A stretch of 64,000 bases of DNA from positions 62,001 through 126,000 of the forward strand of contig NZ_VIRS01000011.1 of NCBI RefSeq assembly GCF_006912135.1, written 5' to 3'. This stretch comes from Cryptosporangium phraense (lineage in GTDB: Bacteria; Actinomycetota; Actinomycetes; Mycobacteriales; Cryptosporangiaceae). The notes beneath the pieces are model-generated. The model was not told the origin of the DNA and did not search any database. It saw only the letters and a program-made list of their open reading frames with translations. The stretch's first letter is position 1, and the number at the start of each line of letters is the position of its first letter. This document shows, piece after piece, positions 9,465 to 19,164 of the stretch. The position numbers and the translations under genes are program-made.

Positions 9465-12400
9465 ATCTCCTCCTGCGTTTCAGGTGAGCCGGCAAGGGTC
9501 GTACCGGTCCGGGACGGGCGCCCGGCGTTCCGCCCTTGCTCGAGACCGCTGCGGTAGCTGGACAGAACGCCCCGCACCGCCTCGGGAGACCGGTGGGACG
9601 CCGGGCGAGAAGGCTTCTTCGCCGCCGTCTCCACACGGCCTGGAACGAAGTGTGCCATCGGAACACGCTTCGGTAGACCCGACTTGGTGGTGCTGCTGGG
9701 AGCAGATTCGGCGGCCGCCTGGGCGGCGCGCCATCCGGCGTCCGCCGGCGACTCCCATGCGGCCGTCGCCGGCTGCCGCGAGGCGCCGACTCCGACCGGC
9801 TCCCCCTGCCCGAGGTCGGGCGCCTCGGAGGCGTCCGGCTCGTCCGGGGTACTGCCGTTACTGCCGTTACTTCCGACGGGACGCGGACGGCTCCAGGCCG
9901 CGGTCGCGCTCTGCGGGAAGGCTGTGTCGCCGCCGACCGCCGGGGACACCGGAGCGTCCGCGAGCGAACCGCCGGTGAGGCGGCTGGCGTCGTCGTCCGG
10001 CGCCTCGGCCTCGCTGTCGTCGGCGCGGCGGGCGGCGCCGGGCGCCTCCGGAACCCGCGGCGGCGACCAGGAGCCGTTGCTGCCGTTGCGCTGCGGGGCC
10101 GCGGTGGTGCGGGTGCGGAACCACTCCGACTCGATCGCGTCGAAGATCGGCAGCGGCATCTCGATCGTCGGGTCCGAGTTCGGCGGGTCCGACGGGCCGG
10201 CGCGGAAGATCTTCTGGGCGCCGGTCGTGCTCGAGCGCTCCGCGGACGCTTCCCGCCGCAGTGCGGCCATCGCGTCCGCGGCCGAGCCGCCGCGGCTGCC
10301 GTTCTGCGGCTGCTGCGGGACCTCGGCGGCCGGTGCCTGCGGAGCCGGTGCCTGCGGAGCAGGTGCCGGGGCCGGGGCGGGCGGGGTCTGGGCGGCGGGC
10401 TGCTCGGGGCGGGCCTGCTGCTGCGGGATCTGTTCGCGGGTGCCGAACGGGTCCCGGACCGGGAGCGGCGACGGCCGTCCCGGACCCTGCTGCTCCTCCT
10501 GCGGGCGCGGGCTGAGGCGCTGCTCGTCCTGCGGGCGCGGGCTGAGGCGCTGCTCGTCCTGCGGCCGCGGGCTGAGGCTGCCGGTGATGTTGCCGGTGTT
10601 GCCCCAGGTCAGGTCGGGCTCGCGGGCCTCGGCCGGAGCGGGCTCGGGCCGCAGGTCGCCGAGGATGCTGTGCGTTCCGGTCGCCGCGGCGGCGGCCGGG
10701 TCGCGGATGATCGGCACCGGACGGGTCGGCTCGGACCAGCTCGGGTCGGGCTGCTCGCTGCCGCCGTTACCACCCGGGGCGGTGAACGGCGGCTGGGCCG
10801 GCGTCGGCGTCGTGTGCGCGAACGGGAACGCCCCGCTGTCGTCGCGCTCGTCGCGACGCGGCAGCGGCTCCGGCGTCACCGGGCCGAACAGGTCGCGAGC
10901 GCTCGGCTGCTGGAAGCCGCCGGTGTTCTCGCGCTGCACCTCGTGCTCGCCGGTGTTCTGGCGGACGCCACCGAACGGCAGCGCGTTCAGCGGACGCCAC
11001 TGGTCGCCCGGCTGCTCGGTGTTCTCCGCGGACGCCGCCGGAGCGAACGGCTGCGGAGCGGGCTGACCGAACGGCGGCGCGGCCGGGAGGTTCGGGATCG
11101 GAGCCGTCGGCGCCCCACCGAACGGTGGCTGGCCCGGCGCCGGAGCACCGAACGAACCGGTCGGCGCGTAGGGCGCGTTGGCGGCGGGCAGCGCGGGCTG
11201 GCCCGGCTGACCCTCGCCCCAGGACGGCTGGTCGATCCGCTCGGACGCGACCCGCTCGACCGGACGTCCGTCGGCGTCCTCGGCCTCGGCCGAAGCCGGC
11301 GGAAGAGCGCTGACGATCGGCTGGTCGCCGTGGAGGATGCCGGCCGGGAGCGTCACGATCGCCAGCACACCGCCGCCGGACGCGTCCCGCAGCATGACCT
11401 TGACGCCGTGGCGGGAGGCCAGCCGGCCGACCACGAACAGACCCATCATGCGGGAGACCGCGATGTCGAAGACCGGCGGCTTGGCCAGGCGCTCGTTGAA
11501 CTCCGCGAGCTGCTCGCGGCTCATGCCGATGCCCTGGTCCTCGATCTCGATGACCACGTGGTCGCCGACCCGGCGGGAGTCCACGACGACGTCGGTGCGG
11601 GGGGAGGAGAACGAGGTGGCGTTCTCCAGGATCTCCGCGACCAGGTGGACGAGGTCGTTCACGGCCGCCGCGGAGATCTCCACGGTGTCGTCGATCGAAC
11701 CGAGCTTGACCCGGGTGTACTGCTCCACCTCGGCGGTCGCGGCCCGGAGGACGTCGACCAGCGGGGCCGGGCGGGTCCACCGGCGGCCGGCGTCGGCACC
11801 GGCGAGGACCAGGAGGTTCTCGTCGTTCCGCCGCATTCGGGTGGCCAGGTGGTCGAGCTTGAACAGCTCGGACAGCCGGTCGGGGTCGCGCTCGCCCTGC
11901 TCCAGACCGTCGATCAGGCGGATCAGCCGGTCGACCAGGAGCTGCGAGCGGCGGGAGAGGTTGACGAACATCGTCGAGACGCTCTGCCGCAGCTGCGCCT
12001 GCTCGGACGCGACCCGGACCGCTTCCAGGTGGACCGCGTTGAACGCCTGGGCCACCTGGCCGATCTCGTCGCCGGAGCGGATGTCGAGGGTTCGGGCCCT
12101 GGTCTCCACCGCGGCCTGGGCGGCCGTCTGCTGGTCGGCGTCCTGCAGCTTGCGGACGACCTCGGGCAGCGACTGGTAGGCGACCTCGAGCGCGCTCGAA
12201 CGCAGGCGGACGAGCGGGCGGACCATCGACCGGGCGACGGCCAGCGAGACCAGCAGCGCGACGACCAGAGCGGCCAGCGCGACCGTGATGACGATGATCG
12301 TCTTGCGGATCGCGTCGTCGCGGAAGTCGGCGGCAGACTGGACCGCGGAGCCGTTCAGCTTCTCTTCGACACCGCGGAGGACCACGTCGGCCTGGTTGCT

Positions 12401-13390
12401 GGTGCTGATCCAGGCCGTGTCGGTGACGTTCACCTGCTGACCGATCGACGTCTTGCCGACCCGGTTGCTCAGCGTCCGGTACTGCTGTTCCTGGCTGACC
12501 GTCTCGTTGCGGATGGTCAGCTGGTCCGGCGTCGCGGTGTTGCGGAACTGCTCGAGGAAGCTCTCCTGGTCGGCCACCGCGCGCAGGTCGCTGCGGAGCG
12601 TGTCGTTGGTGAACCGCTTCTGCCCGTCGACCAGCACCGACAGGACGACGATCTGCTCGTTGCCGACCGACTCCTTGTAGTGCGCGTAGGACGCCACCGC
12701 GCGCAGCTGGTCGGACAGGTTCCGGTCGTCCGCGGAGCGGGCCAGGCTGTCGGACAGGTGCAGCAGGTCGTTGATCAGGCCCTCGTACTTGCTGGCCGCC
12801 GCGTTGACGCTGACGCCCTGGTCGCGCGCGCCGTCCATCAGGTTGGTGCGGCCGTTGACCAGCGTCTGCGACCCGCGGGTGACGCTCTGCAGGTCGTTCT
12901 GGATCGGCGCCTTGGTGTCGGCGTCGAGCCGGTTGGCCTCGGCGAGGAACTCGCGCAGCGTGGCCTCGGTCTGCGTGCCCCGCTGGATGAACCGGCGCAG
13001 CTGCGGGTGGTTCTTGTCCTTACCCGGGTTGGCGGCGTACTCGGCGGCGGCCTGTCGCTCGAGCTGGAGGTCGTTCACCAGCTTCGAGGATTCGCTGCCG
13101 AGCCGGGCCAGCTGTTGTATCTGCTGGGCAGACTGGGCCTCGTCCGTCACGATGTACGTGAGCACGCCGGCGAAGAGGAACATCGCCATCAGCGGGACGA
13201 GCGTGATCAGAACAACTTTGACCCGGATCGGGGCGTTACCGAGGAAGCGTTGACTCCGGGTGAGTGGCCGTCCGACCTGCTCATGCCCGGAGTTGTTCCG
13301 GTCCTCGGAGGGCATTCCGGCGTTCGGGACCCGCCTGGCCGGCCCCTCTGAGGTTGCGGCCGGACGTAAGCCCTTGAGGGACGTGGGCAC
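9461..13390 (-). CDS. cvnA: nitrate/nitrite-sensor-type (NIT) histidine kinase-like protein of a conservon, 1309 aa
   Basis: First gene of the conservon. Membrane span at about residues 58-79, an extracytoplasmic NIT-type helical sensor about 87-355, second span about 364-386, HAMP-like linker to about 457, a DHp-like segment ([18 protein letters not shown]) without an obvious phospho-histidine, and an HATPase_c domain about 539-684 with N box [14 protein letters not shown] and G1 box DQGIGM. The last about 625 residues are proline-rich and look disordered, with three tandem LSPRPQ(D/E)EQ copies. The GTG at 13390 is chosen because GGAGG lies 4 nt before it; the frame is open further upstream. 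Confidence 0.88.
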   Translation of the reverse strand: MPTSLKGLRPAATSEGPARRVPNAGMPSEDRNNSGHEQVGRPLTRSQRFLGNAPIRVKVVLITLVPLMAMFLFAGVLTYIVTDEAQSAQQIQQLARLGSESSKLVNDLQLERQAAAEYAANPGKDKNHPQLRRFIQRGTQTEATLREFLAEANRLDADTKAPIQNDLQSVTRGSQTLVNGRTNLMDGARDQGVSVNAAASKYEGLINDLLHLSDSLARSADDRNLSDQLRAVASYAHYKESVGNEQIVVLSVLVDGQKRFTNDTLRSDLRAVADQESFLEQFRNTATPDQLTIRNETVSQEQQYRTLSNRVGKTSIGQQVNVTDTAWISTSNQADVVLRGVEEKLNGSAVQSAADFRDDAIRKTIIVITVALAALVVALLVSLAVARSMVRPLVRLRSSALEVAYQSLPEVVRKLQDADQQTAAQAAVETRARTLDIRSGDEIGQVAQAFNAVHLEAVRVASEQAQLRQSVSTMFVNLSRRSQLLVDRLIRLIDGLEQGERDPDRLSELFKLDHLATRMRRNDENLLVLAGADAGRRWTRPAPLVDVLRAATAEVEQYTRVKLGSIDDTVEISAAAVNDLVHLVAEILENATSFSSPRTDVVVDSRRVGDHVVIEIEDQGIGMSREQLAEFNERLAKPPVFDIAVSRMMGLFVVGRLASRHGVKVMLRDASGGGVLAIVTLPAGILHGDQPIVSALPPASAEAEDADGRPVERVASERIDQPSWGEGQPGQPALPAANAPYAPTGSFGAPAPGQPPFGGAPTAPIPNLPAAPPFGQPAPQPFAPAASAENTEQPGDQWRPLNALPFGGVRQNTGEHEVQRENTGGFQQPSARDLFGPVTPEPLPRRDERDDSGAFPFAHTTPTPAQPPFTAPGGNGGSEQPDPSWSEPTRPVPIIRDPAAAAATGTHSILGDLRPEPAPAEAREPDLTWGNTGNITGSLSPRPQDEQRLSPRPQDEQRLSPRPQEEQQGPGRPSPLPVRDPFGTREQIPQQQARPEQPAAQTPPAPAPAPAPQAPAPQAPAAEVPQQPQNGSRGGSAADAMAALRREASAERSSTTGAQKIFRAGPSDPPNSDPTIEMPLPIFDAIESEWFRTRTTAAPQRNGSNGSWSPPRVPEAPGAARRADDSEAEAPDDDASRLTGGSLADAPVSPAVGGDTAFPQSATAAWSRPRPVGSNGSNGSTPDEPDASEAPDLGQGEPVGVGASRQPATAAWESPADAGWRAAQAAAESAPSSTTKSGLPKRVPMAHFVPGRVETAAKKPSRPASHRSPEAVRGVLSSYRSGLEQGRNAGRPSRTGTTLAGSPETQEEM
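10501..10590 (-). repeat. 30-bp tandem repeat within the conservon kinase gene
   Basis: Two identical 30-bp units (10501-10530 and 10531-10560) and a partial third copy encode [10 protein letters not shown] repeats in the proline-rich C-terminal tail. Identical copies suggest recent slippage. Confidence 0.85.
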
Positions 13391-13825
13391 GACTCCTCCG
13401 TCTGTGTCGCTGCTTGGCGAAACGCGCCCCCGCGGCCGGTGAGTAGATCTCACCCACCGGCGGTGTTCGCTGTGGCATTGCACCACGATCCAGACCCTCT
13501 GGAAAGCGCGACCGTGCACAGTGGGGCCAGTTGTCCCGCAATGACCTGATACCGGGCGAGAATCTCGTCTACCCGGTGTTGCTGGATCCTCCGAACGAGG
13601 GAGGTGCAACTCGTGTGGTTACGGGATTAGCACGAAACCGTGCCATTACGGATTGTCTCGACAGAAGGCTACGTGAGCGCGGCGGGACGTGACGAGTCTC
13701 CCACGAGTGGTCAATCGGATACCACCCGGGGGCTGTGCGGCGAGGCAAATCGGCTGGACTCGCCGGTACCCTGGTGCGCGGAACTCTGCCCGGTACCGTC
13801 TACCGGGCCGTACGGAAGGAGCGAC
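13391..13825. other. 435-bp divergent intergenic region between the conservon and aspartokinase
   Basis: No supported gene. It must hold the promoters of both operons. A short inverted repeat GCACG-N4-CGTGC lies at 13630-13643. AAGGAG sits 5 nt before the aspartokinase GTG at 13826, and GGAGG 4 nt before the kinase GTG at 13390. No convincing paired -35/-10 was recognised. Confidence 0.5.
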
Positions 13826-15091
13826 GTGGGACTCGTCGTACAGAAGTACGGCGGCTCCTCGGTCGCCGACGCTGAGCGGATCAAGCGGGTCGCGGAGCGA
13901 ATCGTCGCCACCCGGAAAGCCGGCAGCGACGTGGTCGTCGTGGTCTCCGCGATGGGCGACACCACCGACGAGTTGCTCGACCTGGCCGGTCAGGTTGCAC
14001 CGGTCCCCCCGGGTCGCGAGCTCGACATGCTGCTGACCGCGGGCGAGCGCATCTCGATGGCGCTGCTCGCGATGGCGATCCACTCACTCGGGTACGAGGC
14101 CCGCTCGTTCACCGGCTCGCAGGCCGGTGTGCTCACCACCGCCCGGCACGGCGCCGCGCGCATCATCGACGTCACGCCCGGCCGCATCCAGGGCGCGGTC
14201 GACGAGGGTGCGATCGCCATCGTCGCCGGCTTCCAGGGCGTCTCCCAGGACACCAAAGACATCACGACGCTCGGCCGCGGCGGTTCGGACACCACCGCGG
14301 TGGCGCTCGCCGCCGCGCTCAAGGCCGACGTGTGCGAGATCTACACGGACGTGGACGGCGTCTACACCGCGGACCCGCGGATCGTGAAGAACGCCAAGAA
14401 GCTCGAGACGGTCGTGTACGAGGAGATGCTGGAGCTCGCCGCCTGCGGCGCGAAGATCCTGCACCTCCGGTCGGTGGAGTACGCCAGGCGCTACGACATT
14501 CCGATTCACGTCCGCTCGTCGTATTCGAACAAGCCCGGCACGATCGTGGCCGGGTCGATGGAGGACCCTTCCGTGGAGCAGGCGATCATCTCCGGCGTCG
14601 CGCACGACCGGAGCGAAGCGAAGATCACCGTCGTCGGCGTGCCCGACAAGCCCGGTGTGGCCGCGTCGATCCTGCGCACGGTCGCCGACGCCGAGATCAA
14701 CATCGACATGGTGGTGCAGAACATCTCGGCCGCCGCGACCGCGCGCACCGACATCTCGTTCACGCTGCCCAAGTCCGACGGCCCGACCGCGATGGCCGCG
14801 CTGCAGAAGGCCCAGCCCGCGATCGGCTTCGACCGGCTCATCTTCGACGAGCACATCGGCAAGGTCTCGGTCGTCGGTGCCGGCATGCGGTCGCACCCGG
14901 GCGTCATCGCCGGCTTCTGTGAGGCGTTGGCCAAGGTCGGCGTCAACATCGAGATCATTTCGACGTCGGAGATCCGGATCTCCGCCGTCTGCCGGGACAC
15001 CGATCTGGACGCCGCGGTCCGCGCCGTGCACGAGGCGTTCGACCTCGGCACCGACGAAGAGGCCACGGTTTACGCCGGGAGTGGACGATGA
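13826..15091 (+). CDS. lysC: aspartokinase, 421 aa
   Basis: Phosphorylates aspartate, opening the aspartate pathway to lysine, methionine and threonine. It begins [19 protein letters not shown], the amino-acid kinase signature; the kinase core runs to about residue 235 and two ACT domains follow, as expected for feedback control by lysine/threonine. 421 residues is the usual actinobacterial length. Start: GTG 13826, 5 nt after AAGGAG. An in-frame ATG at 14558 ([10 protein letters not shown]) matches the position where coryneform lysC starts its separate beta subunit, so an internal translation product is likely. The stop overlaps asd by 4 bp. Confidence 0.96.
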   Translation: MGLVVQKYGGSSVADAERIKRVAERIVATRKAGSDVVVVVSAMGDTTDELLDLAGQVAPVPPGRELDMLLTAGERISMALLAMAIHSLGYEARSFTGSQAGVLTTARHGAARIIDVTPGRIQGAVDEGAIAIVAGFQGVSQDTKDITTLGRGGSDTTAVALAAALKADVCEIYTDVDGVYTADPRIVKNAKKLETVVYEEMLELAACGAKILHLRSVEYARRYDIPIHVRSSYSNKPGTIVAGSMEDPSVEQAIISGVAHDRSEAKITVVGVPDKPGVAASILRTVADAEINIDMVVQNISAAATARTDISFTLPKSDGPTAMAALQKAQPAIGFDRLIFDEHIGKVSVVGAGMRSHPGVIAGFCEALAKVGVNIEIISTSEIRISAVCRDTDLDAAVRAVHEAFDLGTDEEATVYAGSGR

Positions 15092-16152
15092 GCAAGCCGA
15101 CTCTGGCGGTTGTCGGGGCGACCGGCGCGGTCGGCACCGTGATGCTGTCGATCCTGTCCGAGCGCGCCGACGTGTGGGGCGAGATCCGGCTCGTCGCGTC
15201 CAAGCGCTCGGCCGGCAAGCGGCTCGTCGTCCGCGGTGAGGAAGTAGAGGTCCAGCTGCTCGAGCCGTCGGTCTTCGACGGCGTCGACGTGGCGATGTTC
15301 GACGTGCCGGACGAGGTGTCGGCGCAGTGGGCGCCGATCGCGGTCTCGCGTGGAGCGGTGGCGGTCGACAACTCGGGTGCGTTCCGGATGGACCCGGACG
15401 TGCCGCTGGTCGTGCCGGAAGTGAACGGGGACGTGGCGCGGGCCCGGCCGAAGGGCATCATCGCGAACCCCAACTGCACCACGCTGACGATGATGGACGC
15501 GCTGGGCGCGCTGCACCGCAAGTGGCAGCTGACCGAGCTGGTCGTCGCGTCGTACCAGGCCGCTTCGGGCGCCGGGCAGCCCGGTGTGGACCGTCTCTAC
15601 GACGAGCTCGGCGTCGTCGGTGGGCGTCGTGATCTCGGCGTCCGGGCCGGTGACGTGCGGGCCGCGCTGGCCGAGAAGCTCGGCGACCAGCCGTCGCCGT
15701 TCCCGGCGCCGCTGGCGCTCAACGTCGTGCCGTGGGCCGGGTCGCTCAAGGACGGTGGCTGGAGCAGCGAGGAGCTGAAGGTCCGGAACGAGTCGCGCAA
15801 GATCCTGGGCATCCCTTCGCTACGAGTTTCGGCCACCTGCGTGCGGGTGCCGGTCGTCACCACGCACTCGCTGGCCGTGCACGCGACGTTCGCGTCGCCG
15901 GTGACGGTCGACGAGGCGCACGAGGCGCTGGCCGCGGCGCCGAATGTGGTCGTCGTCGACGACCCGGCGAACGGTGAGTTCCCGACGCCGGCCGACACGG
16001 TCGGGGCCGACCCGACGTTCATCGGCCGGATCCGCCAGGCGCTCGACTTCCCGAACACGCTGGACCTGTTCATCACCGGAGACAACCTGCGCAAGGGCGC
16101 GGCGCTGAACACGGCCCAGATCGCCGAGCTGGTGGCCGCCGAGCTCACCTGA
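15088..16152 (+). CDS. asd: aspartate-semialdehyde dehydrogenase, 354 aa
   Basis: NADPH-dependent reduction of aspartyl phosphate to aspartate semialdehyde, the step after aspartokinase. N-terminal nucleotide-binding [11 protein letters not shown], catalytic cysteine C130 in NPNCTT, and [11 protein letters not shown]. The ATG at 15088 overlaps the lysC stop by 4 bp, giving the conserved lysC-asd operon that also feeds diaminopimelate synthesis for the cell wall. A strong hairpin follows directly. Confidence 0.97.
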   Translation: MSKPTLAVVGATGAVGTVMLSILSERADVWGEIRLVASKRSAGKRLVVRGEEVEVQLLEPSVFDGVDVAMFDVPDEVSAQWAPIAVSRGAVAVDNSGAFRMDPDVPLVVPEVNGDVARARPKGIIANPNCTTLTMMDALGALHRKWQLTELVVASYQAASGAGQPGVDRLYDELGVVGGRRDLGVRAGDVRAALAEKLGDQPSPFPAPLALNVVPWAGSLKDGGWSSEELKVRNESRKILGIPSLRVSATCVRVPVVTTHSLAVHATFASPVTVDEAHEALAAAPNVVVVDDPANGEFPTPADTVGADPTFIGRIRQALDFPNTLDLFITGDNLRKGAALNTAQIAELVAAELT

Positions 16153-16158
16153 GCCCGC

Positions 16159-16195
16159 CTGGTGAGCGCCGGGTTCGGGAGCCGGCGCTCACCAG
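16159..16195 (+). terminator. 14-bp hairpin after asd
   Basis: Arms 16159-16172 and 16182-16195 pair perfectly with a 9-nt loop, 6 nt after the asd stop. It should end the lysC-asd transcript; without a T-run it may act in both directions. Confidence 0.75.
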
Positions 16196-16212
16196 CGCAA
16201 CGTGGACGATTG

Positions 16213-17075
16213 TCAGTATCGACGGCGGTGACCTCGTCGGTCGTGCCCGCGTTCGGGATGCCGGCCTTCGCGCAGGCCAGTCGGTCGAGGTGCAAGCTGA
16301 GGTCGTGGTGGGGCCGGGCTTGGGCCGGGCATGGGCAGGGTCGGCGCCGGGAGGGCCGGCGTGGGCGCCGGGGCGCTGGCCGGGATCGGCGTCGGTGGTG
16401 GGCACAGGAACGGATGAGGCAGGGCAGTTCGTCCGGCGCCTGCGCCTTCACGGGCGTCCCCCGGCGGGCGCGTTCTAGGTCGGGGGACCAGGCGAAGATC
16501 GTTCCGCCGCCGACGATTCCGAGCACCATTTCGATCAGGAACTCGCCGAAGTTCGATACCAGCGCGAGCAGCCCCACGTCGGCCCGGTGATCGTCCGGAG
16601 CAGCGGCTGAGCCATCGTCGCCGCGCCGAGGACGACGAGCACCGACGACAGCACGATCGTGCCGAGCGGTCGGGCGTGTAAATCCACCGCGAACTCACGT
16701 CGATCTCGAGGCCGGTCAGCTTGAACGTCCCGGCCGCGACGGCCCAGGCCTGCAGCTTCGTTCGTCGATCGTCGCCAAGTCCAGCTGCAGCGCGCCGATA
16801 CCGGCCGGGGTGTCACCGCCGCCGGCGTTCGGGCGGATCGCCATGTCGCCGACCGGGTGCTTCGCGCCGTCGAGGCCTTCGTCCACATCGCCGTAGAGGA
16901 CCATCTCGTCGCGGTCAGTTTCGTCCGCGGAGTTCCTGTAGTTCTGACCGGAGACGACGAACGGGCCGCGAGGGCGCCCTCGCCGGTCAGGCCGACGATG
17001 GCGATCGCGCACGGCGGCGGGGACGACGAGCGCGGCGAAGCGTTTCCATCGGGCGCCGCTGGCCGGCTCGGGCAT
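16213..17075 (-). pseudogene. decayed DUF6230-DUF6114 locus, several frameshifts
   Basis: Minus-strand coding remnants in alternating frames. From the ATG at 17075: MPEPASGARWKRFAALVVPA, then another frame with AIAIVGLTGEGALAA, then FVVSGQNYRNSADE and LYGDVDEGLDGAKHPVGDMA, then AAGTFKLTGLEIDV, which together match the order of a DUF6230 secreted protein. Directly after come VLSSVLVVLGAATMAQPLL and VSNFGEFLIEMVLGIVGGG (frame changed again) followed by a proline-rich tail, as in the DUF6114 membrane protein that normally follows DUF6230 in streptomycetes. The middle of DUF6230 and the start of DUF6114 are missing, so a deletion plus frameshifts fused and killed the pair. Confidence 0.6.
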
Positions 17076-17175
17076 CGTTGCCTCTTGGCTGGTGCCATCG
17101 GGTAACGGCAAGGTGCGCGGTAGTTTGCGCACGAGTAGGGCGAATACTTGAGGGGATCGCGGATAGTTCTTCGCG

Positions 17176-17712
17176 GTGACCGAGACCGCTTTGATCGTAA
17201 TTGACATGATTACGCCATATGACTATCCGGATGCCGACCGGTTGCTGTCGTCGGCGGAACAGGTCGCTCCGGTGGTGGCCGACCTGGTCGAGCGGGCGTC
17301 GGTACCGGTCATCTACGTGAACGACAACTTCGGGTCGTGGACGTCGAATCGGGACTCGATCTATCAGGCGGCCATCGACGGCAAGGCGCCGCACCTGGTC
17401 GAGCCGTTGAAGCCGGCCGAGGACACGATGTTCGTGGTCAAGGCCCGGCATTCGATCTTCTTCCAGACCCCGCTGGAGTATCTGCTCGGGCAGTTGGGTG
17501 TGACCCGGCTGGTGCTGACCGGGCAGGTGACCGAGCAGTGCGTGCTGTACTCGGCGCTGGACGCACATATCCGGCATCGCGAGGTGGTCGTGCCGCGGGA
17601 CGCGGTGGCGTGTATTCATTCCGAGCTGGCGGAGGCGTCGCTCGAGATGATGGCGCTGAATATGGACGCGCGGATCGTTAATTCGGTGGATTTGCGGGGC
17701 GACGGGTTCTAG
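17176..17712 (+). CDS. isochorismatase-family hydrolase, 178 aa
   Basis: Cysteine hydrolase of the isochorismatase/nicotinamidase superfamily. The catalytic triad is visible as D10 (ALIVIDM), K89 (MFVVKARHS) and C122 (TEQCVLYSALDA). The length is normal. The start is the GTG at 17176. The substrate could be isochorismate, nicotinamide, a carbamoyl compound or other amide; nothing in the neighbours decides it. It is monocistronic, next to a pseudogene on the other strand. Confidence 0.88.
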   Translation: MTETALIVIDMITPYDYPDADRLLSSAEQVAPVVADLVERASVPVIYVNDNFGSWTSNRDSIYQAAIDGKAPHLVEPLKPAEDTMFVVKARHSIFFQTPLEYLLGQLGVTRLVLTGQVTEQCVLYSALDAHIRHREVVVPRDAVACIHSELAEASLEMMALNMDARIVNSVDLRGDGF

Positions 17713-17808
17713 CGTCAACGTCGTGATCAGCTGACAACGCCTGCTGGCGGGGCTCCCCTCGAGGTCGAGCCCAGACGTCCCTGTCACTGCGTTCAGCTGG
17801 AGGTCCTC

Positions 17809-17994
17809 ATGCGCCCATCTGTGTCGTCAACCACCGTCGACGTCGAACCGAACGCGGGGCTGAGCCGCGCGGAGCGGCGGGCCGCCGCTCGCGGACGGCG
17901 GGTTTCCGAATCGCCGCGGCCGGAGCCGCTGCCGAGCCGCGGGCGGAACGTCGTCCACGACCGGAGCCGGTACGCCGTGCGTCGCCGCGGCTGA
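17809..17994 (+). CDS. small basic protein, 61 aa, unknown
   Basis: A short Arg-rich ORF (LSRAERRAAARGRR near residue 18, ending YAVRRRG). A GGAGG lies 5 nt before the ATG at 17809 and a strong terminator hairpin starts 13 nt after the stop, so the unit is well delimited. No domain or membrane span. High charge suggests nucleic-acid binding or disorder; no function can be assigned. Confidence 0.55.
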   Translation: MRPSVSSTTVDVEPNAGLSRAERRAAARGRRVSESPRPEPLPSRGRNVVHDRSRYAVRRRG

Positions 17995-18006
17995 GAACTG
18001 AGTGGA

Positions 18007-18046
18007 GCACCGGCCGTCCTGCCCCCTCCGGCAGGACGGCCGGTGC
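18007..18046. terminator. 16-bp bidirectional terminator hairpin
   Basis: Arms 18007-18022 and 18031-18046 pair perfectly around an 8-nt loop. It lies between the small ORF ending at 17994 (+) and the membrane gene ending at 18051 (-), so it can serve both. Confidence 0.8.
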
Positions 18047-18050
18047 CGCT

Positions 18051-18503
18051 TCAGACCGTTCGACTCAGAACGGCGACCAGCAAGCCGAGCACCACGGCGG
18101 CGCCGAGCGCGAAGCGGAACGCGCTGACGGCGAACGCCCACGCCGCCCGAGCGGCGACCACGAACATGGCGCTGCCGGCGACGAACATCAGGACGACCGC
18201 GCCCAGGCTGCCGGCAACGAGCCATTCGGTCACCCCGGCCCCGGTCTGCGGTGCGGCCACATCGGCGGCGCGCGCCGGATCGGACCAACTCGTCACGACG
18301 ACGAGGACGATCGCGGTGGCGAACAGGACCGCGAAGACCCGCGAGCGCTTCCGCGGACCGGCCACCGCCACGATCAAGACGGCGAAGACGAGCAGCAACC
18401 AGCCGGCGACTTCATGGGCGACGGTGATCGCCGCGGCGGCCCCGACCTCGGCAACATGTTGGATCACCGGCCGGGCACCTGCGGAAATGATTAGCTTGTG
18501 CAT
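18051..18503 (-). CDS. hypothetical membrane protein, 150 aa
   Basis: Four hydrophobic segments: around residues 28-46, 53-72, 92-112 and 118-145. No catalytic motif. The frame is open further upstream, but the ATG at 18503 (MHKLIISAG) is chosen because a GGGGTGA run lies about 8 nt before it. It is transcribed alone toward a shared terminator. Function unknown. Confidence 0.6.
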   Translation of the reverse strand: MHKLIISAGARPVIQHVAEVGAAAAITVAHEVAGWLLLVFAVLIVAVAGPRKRSRVFAVLFATAIVLVVVTSWSDPARAADVAAPQTGAGVTEWLVAGSLGAVVLMFVAGSAMFVVAARAAWAFAVSAFRFALGAAVVLGLLVAVLSRTV

Positions 18504-18925
18504 GGTTGGGTCACCCCCCAAACGGCACTGCGGTGCTGGCGGGGGAGAACCCCGCCCGTAGGGATGCGGACACCCCTGGCACTTCGCGCCAACGGACAGC
18601 CGGGGGTGGCCGTTACTCGTGCGCCGTGCCGCGCCGTTGCGGCTTCCGACCAACTGCTGCAGAAGAGAAGTGGGGTCGAGTCGTCTCGGCCTCCCGAGGG
18701 CCGCCGGAACAAGATTTACGGCGTTGCCGCCGCCCAGATGGGGCCGGCGTAGGAACTTCCGTCACGAAGAGCCACAAGCTCGTCGACTGACGATCTCGAG
18801 TGGCAATTGCTAGACCCGCGCTCGGCGGATCTGGCGTCAGGTGGCCGGCTGAAGTCATTATGTGCGCCCATGTGGGGCGTGGCTGACGAGACGGTAGCGG
18901 CGACGCCGCCACCGGGCACTACTCC

Positions 18926-18959
18926 TGAGTATCATTAGATCATTCAGTGAAGTAACTGA
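18926..18959 (+). repeat. operator-like element, copy 1
   Basis: TGAGTATCATT (18926-18936) followed 6 nt later by TTCAGTGAAGTAACTGA (18943-18959). The second half contains the inverted repeat TCAGT-N6-ACTGA. Both halves recur at 19105-19160. Confidence 0.55.
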
Positions 18960-19104
18960 CAATGCCCTTTCTGTTGTACCCGTCATGCTTAAGCGACAAC
19001 CGCTTGCTTTGTGTAATTTATGGGCCTTATGTGGCCGATGATGTCTGTGTGACTGACCAGCTAGGCTGCCGTAAAGAGTGGTTGCCACGGGGTCTATCGT
19101 TTAC

Positions 19105-19160
19105 TGAGTATCGTTCCCGAGGTCACGGAGCCCGTTCACTTCTTCAGTGAAGGAACCTGA
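19105..19160 (+). repeat. operator-like element, copy 2, directly before the HTH gene
   Basis: TGAGTATCGTT (19105-19115) and TTCAGTGAAGGAACCTGA (19143-19160) repeat the two halves of copy 1 with wider spacing. TTCACT-N5-AGTGAA (19135-19151) forms an inverted repeat overlapping it. The AAGGAA of this copy may also serve as the ribosome site for the ATG at 19165. Confidence 0.55.
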
Positions 19161-19164
19161 AGTC

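Larger units (their letters stand above)
18504..19164. other. 661-bp intergenic region, lower GC in its right half
   Basis: No supported gene. The part from about 18880 to 19160 is close to 50% GC against about 70% for the surroundings and contains two copies of a composite element (see the repeat entries at 18926 and 19105). It is the upstream region of the HTH/glycosyltransferase operon and has the look of imported DNA. Confidence 0.55.

Noticed and set aside
10670-13351. Plus-strand 893-codon frame opposite the conservon kinase
   Set aside because: No domain or start signal; the minus strand has HAMP and ATPase boxes and the proper conservon position.
13826-14087. Lysine riboswitch upstream of lysC
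   Set aside because: No lysine-aptamer-like arrangement was recognised in 13391-13825, and actinobacteria generally rely on feedback inhibition.
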